Origin: Cladocopium goreaui
Taxonomy: Eukaryota > Sar > Dinophyceae > Suessiales > Symbiodiniaceae
Length of the DNA: 64,000 nt
Direction: 5' to 3'
Assembly (NCBI GenBank): GCA_947184155.2
Contig: CAMXCT020001629.1
Coordinates: 62,001-126,000, forward strand
A program made the translations under genes and the position numbers. Each line of letters starts with the position of its first letter. The first letter of the stretch is position 1. The notes under the pieces were generated by a model. That model was not told the DNA's origin. It worked only from the letters and a program-made list of their open reading frames with translations, and searched no databases. Positions 51,861 to 61,900 of the stretch are shown piece after piece.

Positions 51861-53370
51861 ACTTTTTTATAAAATGGATTCAAGGATTATTAAAGGTGAT
51901 GTCTTTGGTACAGTAGGTCTCAAGTCGCATGTCCTCCAAAGATTTGGAGCCAGAGGATGTTCGTGAGACCGGTACTCAGGGGTTGTGTCCGTGAGATCTC
52001 ACCGACATCAAATAACCATGATTTGAAATATAATTGTTGGAATATATTGGGTATGTTTTTAATGTTGTTTATTTCATGAAGTTCATTTTGGGGGTGCCAT
52101 AGCGTGCACTTAAATTTAATATTAGAGGAGGGCATGGTACACATAGATTATACATAGTGCGTTTGCTGAATGTGTATTGTTTGTTTGTGACTGCTACATG
52201 CGTCCTAGGTTTCCAGGTCCTGTTTGCAGTCTTGTTGACATGCAAGCAAAAGAAAAGGCTACATACTGTAGGGGGTTCCATCAAACATGACTGAGAGAAA
52301 TATTCAGTTTGCAAATGCAAATATGTTCACATGCTAGAGTTTCCAGCAAACTATGTTAGTTTACCAGTTTACGGAGGGGTATATGTTCCACGACCATTCT
52401 GCGGATGACCATGGGACAGTCATGCATAGCACCCTCGAGTATACATTACAAAAAGCTATGGAATTCCATGGTTTTTCTGTCCGGATGTGATCTGCAAATG
52501 GCCGATTTTGAGTATCTGTGTTAGCTTTGGATGTTCCATCCATTTGTGTGTTAGCTTCCTGGATGGTCATGATGTGTAGACTGAGGGTGTGTGTGTGTGT
52601 GTGTCAGGTGGAAACAGTGCTGATTTTAATGCAACACGGTACCGAATGGTACCTTTGATATTCATGAACCAAGCATTTATTCAATGGTAGGTTTTTCATC
52701 ATATGTATGAAGACAGTCCACCCAAAATGTCCAAATGCAAGTGCTCCCTTTAGGTCACGGTGAGGAGATTTATGACTCATTAATTCTGCTGGCGCTGAGG
52801 CATGTCGTCAGGCCATGCACGTAACTGCCTGGGCCTCAATGCTTTCCGGATGTCACGGTTTGAGCGGCTTGCTGAGCAGTGGGCAACCTTAGGGCCGTGA
52901 AATTTCAGGGCTTCCAATTTTCAGACACTAAAGTTCACTAAAGGACACAAGTTGACATGTGGTCGAGCGTGACTTCTGATTTGATACAAGCACTTCCGCA
53001 AATTGGAAGAATGAGTCGTGAAACATTCTAGAAATATGCAAGGGGTTGGCATCACTTTGACATGTTGATGCCCACGGTGAGTAGCAGCCAGATATTTGGT
53101 AGGCATAGGGTTGAAATGGAGTCATTGGGTGACCTGCCGCATAGTATTCGATTGTAGTTGCAGCGCATTTGCTTTGTCCCTATGATTGGTGTAGGACGTA
53201 CAGTAATATAGCTGAGACATCCATTTACACCATTTTACATGCAATTTATTGCTCCCATCAATATCTATCAAACTTATATATATATACATCTCTCTCTCTC
53301 TCTCTCTCGGAGGTCTATATGCATATTCATGTGTAAAATATTGCAATATCATTTCCCCATATCGCCCCTG
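51861..53370. other. Non-coding stretch right of the tandem array
   Basis: No supported exon. It has a degenerate half of MITE family 1 near 52350 (CTATGTTAGTTTACCAG), a (GT)n tract at 52587-52603 and a (TC)n tract at 53291-53308. Confidence 0.5.
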
Positions 53371-53721
53371 TTGAGGACCTGATTTTCGTGGTGGACTTCG
53401 AGGTGTGGGCGTCACATGGGATTACATGGGTCATGGTGTATATCCTATTCAGGTGTGTTTCAAAATCAGGCTCCAAAACCACAGACTGCACATAATTCCC
53501 CACATTATAGTTCATTATAGTTCATTCTAGTTAAGAGATGTTAAGACAATGCTAAGACCTATTAAAGACTGCAATTCTCAGGACGCCAACCCCAGTGACC
53601 TCGATTCGCACATCATTTTCAGAGTTCCAGGGAAGGACCTTGCGTGGCAATTTCCAGTTGCAGTTCTCTGGGTCCCGGGAGGCGACGCAGGCGCTGGGGG
53701 ATCGGGTGGCTGTGAATCAAA
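53371..53721 (+). CDS. Two candidate exons of an unknown (+) gene
   Basis: Near 53371-53419, VEDLIFVVDFEVWASHG is open after TGTTGAG|GACC. At 53633-53721, after CATTTTCAG, the frame gives FQGRTLRGNFQLQFSGSREA, then TQALGDRVAVNQ, ending before a GTTATC donor. The two may be neighbouring exons. No family recognised. Confidence 0.3.
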
Positions 53722-54691
53722 GTTATCAAACCCTCAAAATGGATGGGTTTAGATTAGATGATTGGATTCTATACCGTAGATTTCTAGAATTGTCATGAAT
53801 TTTCTAGATCCCACAAAAAACATGTTTGTTCTGGCCCATTGATGCCCTAATTTCTTGACCAATACCCAGTTGGAAGTACATCCCAAGAACAGTAGCTAGA
53901 TATGCCACAGCTAACCGATGCGAACCAGCAATAGCGTTAGCGGCATGCCACTGTGTGACTGGCTTTTGACCATGGTTCTAAGCCGCTTGCTGTTGGATGC
54001 TGCACACACTTGGCACTTCTTGCTCAACTTTTCCCGATGCCCTGGCCTACCCTTCCATGTGTAGCCATGCTCTCTCCCCCAACACATGCAGAATATTGCA
54101 GAAATGACTGAGCAGCTATAGGCATTATAGATGTGACATGTTGTCATTGACACTCATGGTCAATATGATGTGCCTTTGCGGGACCTGAGTTTGGTTCCAC
54201 CCTGGAAATCCATGGAAATCCATGGAAATCCGTAGCAGGTGGTGGAACTCCAACAGCAGAGACTCTCAGTGGCTGCCTGGTTTCGGACCTGTTAGGGTCC
54301 CACATGGGGTTATATAATTGGAAGATATTGGAAGGATATGACTCATGTGCGCAAAGAACGGAAAATCGAATAATGAAAGCAGACCTGTAGCCTAAGTGTA
54401 CCATTTGTTTCTACACCTCGAAGCAGACGTTATGGTCGTTATGCTTTTGTTAATGATTTGTATTGATTGATATGACAGTTGAAAACCAATGAATGTTATA
54501 AAAGCATATAAAAGCCTGGCTTTCCCATGCTTTCCCACATTTTCAGATCGCAATGTTATAAAAGGCAGGCCGCTGCCGCCAACCTGGCCGGCCGCAGTGC
54601 CCAGGTGGCTGAAGGTCGAAGAGGTGACCAGCAAAGGTTCCAGGCAGCTGGGGTGGGGCGGAACGTTCGAAAAAAAAATATATATATATAA

Positions 54692-54791
54692 ATATCTGGT
54701 TGGTGGTTTGGAACATTTTTTCCATATATTGGGAATACTCATCCCAACTGACTAATATTTTTCAGAGGGGTTGAAACCACCAACCAGATAT
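54692..54791 (+). mobile_element. MITE family 2, best-preserved copy
   Basis: 100 bases with perfect 18-base inverted ends, ATATCTGGTTGGTGGTTT and AAACCACCAACCAGATAT. Contains TTGGGAATACTCATCCCAA, itself an inverted repeat. Confidence 0.9.
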
Positions 54792-55908
54792 GTTTATGGG
54801 CCATTGATGGGCGTTTGTTTTTGCCTTTTGTTTCATGATTCACAATGGATAGATCTGAGACTTAAGAAGTGATCTGCTTTGTTTGTGTGCACATTTTAGC
54901 TTCACTTCGAAAGTGCACAAGGCGGTTCGGAGGTAAAAGCGGGGTGAGAGAGGTTGGAAGATTGCTTAATGGCTTGCTGGTGGCTCGAACATTCACTTCC
55001 CATCCTTACATGACAGGGACCCCGCTAAACCATTCTCTCTTCTGGGGCTAGGGATGATTCTCAGCAATTTAACGCTGAGTCATGCATTCAGGTTGGACTT
55101 TCACATCGTGGAGAAAGACACCACCCAGAAATGTGTGGTTTCTGGGTGAAACTGGTGCTGGTCGTTTTCCCCGGTTGGAAATGTTCTGCGACCAACATGC
55201 AAACATATGCAAACTTTATGCTAGTGTTCCTTGGTTGGTAGTAAGGTTATTATGTATACTTGGGTGGTTCGCGAATCTCCCCAAATTTCAGCAACTCTGA
55301 GATCTTTCTTCCCGGGCTGGTCTCGAATCTCTTGATCGTTTTGCTTGGGAATCATACACGTTGCAAACATCCAAGATGAGATGATTCCATATGATTCATT
55401 CCTACAGCAGCTTGGGCTGACCATTTTGCTTTGCCACCTCTCAATTTCAGGTTGAAGCCCCATCCGCTGCAGATGAAATCCAGCTGCAGGCCCAGAACAG
55501 ACCATGAGACTCCAGGTTGATTTATATTGTTTGGGTGAAGCTACTAAGCAGGTACCAGCTGACAGTAAGTTGAACCAATGAACGAAAGTCCCAGTGGTCA
55601 TTCCTGGGGAAAGTAACTCGATAACCTTTTCAGGGTGCTGGCATGTACGCGCTGGAGACAGAATTTTCCCTTCATTGGAGAGGAGTCTTGTTTCGAGAGA
55701 CACAAGGAGGAGATGTTTGTTAGGAATAAATCGAACGGAGAGAAATCGAACGGAGAGGAATAGTAGATGCAAGCTGCAAGGGACAAATGAATCAGATGCA
55801 CACCATTGGATTTTTTTGCGCCACAGCCACATGCTGGTTTTGCATGGTTTTGCACTTTCCACAGCTTCAGGGAATTGAGTAGTGAATATTTAGCAGCCCA
55901 CTTGTCCC
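54792..55908. other. Stretch without a convincing gene
   Basis: A 213-residue frame on the minus strand (55221-55862) has no family look and a composition like its surroundings. An 11-base repeat (ATCGAACGGAG) lies near 55732. Confidence 0.5.
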
Positions 55909-56002
55909 ATGAAAGCTCCGCAACAGATCCAGTTCGTGGTGGTTCCTGGTTCGCCAGCATTGCCGGGACCTGAGGCATCCCATGCCCGAGGAGGTGTTAG
56001 CA
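55909..56002 (+). CDS. Candidate exon (MKAPQQIQFVVVPGSPALPG)
   Basis: Open from ATG 55909 through MKAPQQIQFVVVPGSPALPG, then PEASHARGGVS, GC-richer than its flanks. No recognised domain. Confidence 0.3.
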
Positions 56003-56269
56003 GATTTTGTACTATAATAGCTGTCCAGATCCCCTTGACAATTTGACAGTCCTCAAAAAAATCACAGGTTTTCATGGTTGTTTCCAATTTTTTCCACATA
56101 CCCTCTGGGTATCTCTGGGTAAATTTCACAGTTTGCTATGGAACATATGGAAAATGGATGAAAATAATTACCATATGTAGAAATGAACAATAATGAACAT
56201 GACCAGAGTTTGCTAATGTTTGCTATAGATATATGTTCATGATTGTTCATGGCCCATTTATAGATCATC

Positions 56270-56373
56270 TACCCTCTGGTAATTTAACGTAGCTATTGAA
56301 AATTGCCATTTATAGTGGATTTTCCCATTGAAAATGGTGATTTTCCATAGTTATGTTAGTTTACCAGAGGGTA
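56270..56373 (+). mobile_element. MITE family 1, complete copy
   Basis: 104 bases, TACCCTCTGGTAATTTAACG...TTAGTTTACCAGAGGGTA. A decayed relative starts at 56098 (TACCCTCTGGGTA), so two family members lie side by side. Confidence 0.85.
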
Positions 56374-56417
56374 CCATCATTTACCCCTTAGAAAAATGTG
56401 ATTTTCCCATAGATCAC

Positions 56418-56485
56418 AGCCCAGGTGGTGGCACCAGGAAGACCAGCTCGTGGTGGCCAAGCAGGTGGATGAGATATCACGGTAC
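56418..56485 (+). CDS. Candidate exon (RWWHQEDQLVVAKQVDEISR)
   Basis: After ATCACAG the frame reads RWWHQEDQLVVAKQVDEISR. A donor CAG|GTGGATG inside would shorten it. Family not recognised. Confidence 0.3.
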
Positions 56486-57017
56486 ATACAGTACATCAGT
56501 ACACATACATACATACATATATAATCACATATATGCATATGTAATATATATAATACATATATGTATGTATGATTATATGTATATGCCCATTATAGGTCTT
56601 TAGTCTTTATTGACACCTGATTTTTTTCATCTGTGTTACTCTGTAACCCAGCTGGAAAGCTCCAGGCTGGCCGAGCGTTGTTGCCGAGCCCGGTGACCTG
56701 GGCGACCAAAAAAAGAAATGGTGAGGAAATCTTGAGAAAATTGGGATATGGGGAAAAAATTGATTTCCTATATATACATTCCAAACACATCCAAACACCA
56801 TGGCATATATATACGCGTATATTAATAGGTATATGGAGAAAATGGGATATTAGTGGGTTTACTTTCTGATGTATCGAATCTTATTTGGCGACTTGTTGGA
56901 AATGGAAGAAAAGACACCTCAAATTACTAATCCGATTTGGCAATCTCGTTTGGAGAATCATCTGGACATCAAAAGGTCTTGGGATTTCCAGCCAGATGAC
57001 CGGAGGGTATCAAGGCT

Positions 57018-57860
57018 ATGCCCGAAAGTCTCTGTGCACATCACCGGCCCGGCGTGGGCGTGAGCGAAACCTTGCCATGTTGGCACCGATGGAGCCACGG
57101 TACCAACTGTGAAAGGCTGAATTTCCAGCCGTGGTACGGTGGAGACTGCGACAAAGTGAGCTGTGACTATGCAACTGGATGCTGGATGTTGGTCAGAAGC
57201 TTGGGAAGGTTGGTGTGGTGTTGTGGATCTTGATGAATGTTGATGAAGATTGATGATGGATGATTGTTGATGGAGTTTGGCCAATGTTGATGAACTGGAA
57301 AAAATATACTAAATGTTCCTCCTGAATTTGGGACCGTGCGCAAATGACTACCTGCCCACTTTGCCGTTTTCATCTGCTCAGGACGGTTTCTCCTTCAGCA
57401 GCTGTTGTTTCTCACGTTTTCTGGCGCTGAACGGAACGTGGGTTGCGGAAGACCGGGAGAATGGTAGGTTGAGAGATGTGTTGTCACAAATGCAGATGAC
57501 GTAGAATGGATGTTGCGAAACCATACTGATGAAATCAATATTTGTTTGGTGGGGGCATCAATGGTTGGTGATGATTGGGGATTTGGAGAGGATCCAGCTT
57601 CAGAAAGCATCAGCAAAGTGGATTTCCGAGGTCCTCCGGAATGTTTTGATGAGATGTTCACCTTTGAACGCTGCTGCTTGGTGTCTTCTGCTGAGCTTAA
57701 GCTCTCCGATTTTCGGAAAAGGTGGCCGGCCCTGGCTTGGAACATCAGGGGCCCCTATGGTGCAGCCAAAGGTGCGGAAAGCATGAGGAGTGAAAGCATA
57801 TGGGATGGGTCGACGGTCAAGTCTTTGGATGTATTGGAGCAATTGTTTGGTCAGGTTTAG
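57018..57860 (+). CDS. Exons of a Cys-rich, probably secreted protein (FTFERCC type)
   Basis: Three stretches read well. 57018-57180 has CWHRWSHGTNC...CDKVSCDYATGC, dense in Cys and Trp. 57370-57461 (CTCAG|GACGG ... GAATG|GTAGGT) reads FSFSSCCFSRFLALNGTWVA. 57594-57840 (GAGAG|GATCC) reads DFRGPPECFDEMFTFERCC followed by SDFRKRWPALAWN. The C-x4-FTFERCC motif is one that I recall near the start of lumenal or secreted proteins in dinoflagellates, some with glycosyl- or methyltransferase domains downstream. No catalytic domain is visible here. Exon joins and gene ends are uncertain. Confidence 0.45.
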
Positions 57861-57954
57861 TGTGACACATTATTGAATCACTCATTTTAATTTTTGGGGA
57901 TGGAGAAGTTTTGCCATGTTCTGCCCAGATGGGACAAGCAACTATGTTGGCTGG

Positions 57955-58090
57955 GAAGCAGTGCCCCGCCAGGCGTCCGCCATCCGCGCTGGCGCCGCCG
58001 CGCGACGCAGGTGCTGCGTCGCGCGCGGAGGCAGCTGAGGAGGGCCTGGCGGAGCCTTGCCAGCGGAGCAGGCACGATACGCCGTGGGGT
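57955..58090 (+). other. GC/CpG-rich island, possible exon
   Basis: About 135 bases of very high GC with many CpG, in an AT-rich setting, directly after the Cys-rich gene. An open (+) frame reads DAGAASRAEAAEEGLAEPCQ, then RSRHDTPWG; two other frames are Arg-rich and also open. Confidence 0.35.
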
Positions 58091-58265
58091 GACTTCATTC
58101 GTGGTTACCTCTGGCAAATTCACATTAGACCCCTGAAAATAGCCAATTTTCTGGCAGGGTCTAGGTTAATTTACTGGAGGGTAATATCCACATTATGAAC
58201 GATCCATTAGTGGTATATTAATATACTTTCCTGAAGGATCTTTTTCCGAGAATTTTTTAGTGAAG

Positions 58266-58900
58266 TTAGCCCTTTAGTGGTTTTAGTGGTTTTAGGTATT
58301 TCATCCCATTTCCCAGCGAGCAAGTGCTCACAACTACATCCAGCCCATCAAGACCAAGAATGGCGGCGATCATTTTTGTTCTGGCACCTAGTCTGCAGTT
58401 GAAGGTCTTGCGGAACTGGCTTTGGTAAAGCCCCAAGCATTTCGACATACACCGCACTGAAACAACAGCTCCATGAGCCGATCGGGAAACTCGACTTACT
58501 CTTCCAATAAAATCTTCATCTGTCCATGTGCATGTAGCCAAAGGTGAGAGAGAAAATGGACTTTCGCAGTCCATTTGCAGGAAAATCTCGTACCACATAT
58601 GAACTTTTGGTCTCAACCTAAAAAGTTTTTGACCTTGCTCATGCGACATCACTGCCAATTGTGCATAGCCCACCTCAGATGAACACTTAACAAAATTTTA
58701 CCCAGCTGATATGGTGCATAAACATATAAATTCATAGCGCAATTGTTGCAGACAGATGGCACATGCATCAAATCCAGCTTCCACAGCTTTGATAGATTCT
58801 GCACGAGGGATGAAGATTCCACACTCATACAGCACATCAAATACCAAGTTGACACGAGAGATGGTGAATCTCATCAGCTTCAAGATTTCGGTGTCACAAT
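58266..58900 (-). CDS. C-terminal exons: PKVHM and DEDFIGRV blocks
   Basis: 58900-58700 gives FDVLYECGIFIPRAESIKAV, then EAGFDACAICLQQL. 58673-58266 gives YAQLAVMSHEQGQKLFRLRP-KVHM, CTWTDEDFIGRVSRVSRSAH and CLGLYQSQFRKTFN, and then reaches a stop. The terminal segment is the most conserved part of the family as I know it. Confidence 0.65.
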
Positions 58901-61900
58901 CCTGAGCTACAGACTTTCTCAGGCAACATATATGATATATCATAGTATAAACGTTTATAATATGTATGGAAGGGTTTTCAGCAATGTTACCAAGAAGCGA
59001 TGCTGCGCAGGAATGAATCCAGCCACCTGCACACAACCCCTGTATCGTGACCTTTTCCACCAAGACTTGTAGGGAAATCATTTGTCCTTAGACCCACAGA
59101 CTTGGGGAAGACAATATGTAAACATATGCCATATGGATTAATTATGTCCTACCTATCTATATAGGGGGTTTTAGGAGAAAAACAGTATGCACCACTAAAA
59201 ACAAATAGCACAATATAGCACAGCTAAGCTTCGAAGTCATGCCCAACTTTTTCATAGACCAGTGATCGCATGCAGTGAACCGTTTGTGAATATGACAATA
59301 TTCCCTGAATGTAGAGTATGCCAGGCTCAACTTATCATCAAAGGATTGCCGTGGCCTCCCATTACTCCCAAGCTTTCCTAACTTGCAAAGCCAAACCACA
59401 AAGCTAGCGGCCAAGTCAACGCCGAAGCCAATGTGGAAAGTATGGACCATATCTGGACGGATTCGGTTTGGGGAATCCCCTCCAGGGACAATGGCAAATG
59501 GATTCCCTTCAGGTTTGAAGGGACTTTCGCCGGGTCTGTTTTCAGCTAACTTCCAAGGTGCATCAGAATCATATCTCCACCAGTCCTGCGGGGAGAGGCA
59601 AATATAGACTTAAGATAGTAAGCTAACTTTGGAATTGGGCAAACATAACATGGGTTGGCTCCTGTCCACTGCAGAGATGACAAATGCGAAGGCTGGTAAA
59701 GCCGGTAAATAGTGAACATGCCTCAAAACAAATTCACTTGCTAGCCGCTAGCGCGTATGGTGAATAAACATGGAACATGCGACAGTCCAGTAAAGCCCTG
59801 TTGTCCAAGGTACTTTGCGAAGAAATGGCCAATCGCCTTTTGTCGCAATCCAGATCAGCCGGATGACATGGTTGCCCACCTTCGGAGTGTCTTGGCTCAG
59901 GGGGTTGGCTACTAACATATGTCAAAAACTTAGGTGCATGACCCCACAAATAAACAGGGCACCTGCACCCCTTCAAAGAACATGGAGCGAAGTTGCTTGG
60001 CAAATTCATCGTTGAGATCTCGTAGTGTTTTTTCACCATCAAAGAGTTTGGACGATATGCAGGTAAACAACAGCCGGGATGTGAAAGAATGCCTCATATG
60101 CAAGGTAGCGGGTGGCCCCCAAGTACTTAACACACAGATACCCCAAACATTGATAAACATGCCCATGTGCAAAGTTAAGAGATACCACTATTTTAACCAA
60201 GGTGCCCAGATGTGTTTGTAGTGAAGGGACCCAAGTGAGAGATGACAAATTGCCATGACTCTACCATAAATGCTTGGGACCTCAGGCCTCGTCCCTCATC
60301 TCCATGCACCATGATTGGGATACAGCATGTGCGGTCGCAGCCAAACTCATAGATGGGATGGCCCCTATCAACTCCCTCAAACCGATCCCAGAACCATCCA
60401 AATAGGTTTCTCCACTTTTCAGATTCCTCAAGCCGGAAACCGCCAAGTAGAACTTGAGGGCATGATTCCGCTAGGACAGACACCCAGCTTTTCATTGACA
60501 AAGTTGGCCAAAAAACATTGTCGATCCTCAATTTAGGCTTCAAGATTTGAACAGTTGTTGGTACAAGAACAAAGTCCACTGGCATAGTGACCCCAGCTTT
60601 GTGGATGCAACGCCGAAGGTTGCGGTCCACGTTGGTCTTGGTCCGCCCTGTCGAAGCAATGCGAAGCAACAACTCACCAGCTCCTTGGCTAAGCGTGGCC
60701 GGTGGTAATCTTAAAATTTGAACTTCCTCAGGATTTGAAAATGTTGGATCCACCAGGTTTTGTGATTCTAGAGCTGGTGTTTGAAATTTGCAACGTTTAC
60801 AACTTACAAGATTGATCACTTTTGCACACTAAGTTTCTTCTATTGTGACGTGACCCCAAAGCAATCTGTGCAATTCGAGCAGTTCGCTTTGCTGATTCTG
60901 CCTGGGCTGCGGCATAGATGGCTTTATGTAGCTTAGGCACAAAAGAGATCCTCTTAAATCAAGTAACACCTGCAAAGTAGTCATCCAATATTTCCAAAGC
61001 TTGTTCATCATCTTGTTGCAAATCTTCTTTTGCAAAAGGGTCTCCTTCCGGCAACATGTGGCCGCTACTAGTTGTTGAAGATTACTGAAGCTGAAAGCGT
61101 ACCATTCCCGCCAAAGCAGTCCTCCAACCATTGGTGTGATGTGCGCACGTACATAGTTACCTGGCTGGCAGGGATGTATGGACACAGAGAAATAAAGAAC
61201 CCCACTATGATTGAGGGTTCTCAGCCCTTAGATTTTGGGGTCCATTGAAAACCTCAGGAATTGCAATTGTTTTTTCATCCATCGCAGCTGTAGTCCCCAG
61301 AGTTCACATATCTCAGCACGTAAGCAAGCCTGAATGCGCTAGCGTCGAAAGACACTACAGCACACCTCTGTGGCTTGGTGCCAAACCCAAATTGACAGCT
61401 CACTTTATCATATCTCACCCATGGATTTGTCACATGGGCCAACAACGCAAAACAGCACAAAAACTACTTGGTCTTCTTGACCTTTCTCTTCTTAGACGGA
61501 GCGGTAGGCGTGTCTGACCCGCCAGCTGCAGCTGGTGCTGAGGGTGCAGATTCACCCCCTGACTTGCGCTTCTTTGAAGCACTCTTTGAAGCAGTCTTTG
61601 GCTTCGGCTCAGGTTTTGCAACCGCTTTCGCTTTGGCTTTCGGCTTGGAGACTTTCAAGGACCTGCCGGAACATGTTCAAAGCTTCTCTTGTGGAGCTCG
61701 GGGAAAAATGCATAAATCAATAGCTGTTCTCCTATACACTTGTTTCACAACTTAAAACAATATAGCCTCGCCCTGGACATGATGTTGTTGACACGAACAT
61801 CCATCTTGGTGCATTCGATAAAAAGGCCCCTCAGCTTCTTCTTCTCAACATCCTTAAGTGGCCAGGTGCCAACTTTCTTTTAAGGTTTGGGACCACCCTG

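Noticed and set aside
55221-55862. 213-residue minus-strand frame
   Set aside because: No family features, composition like the flanks, and no support from splice signals.
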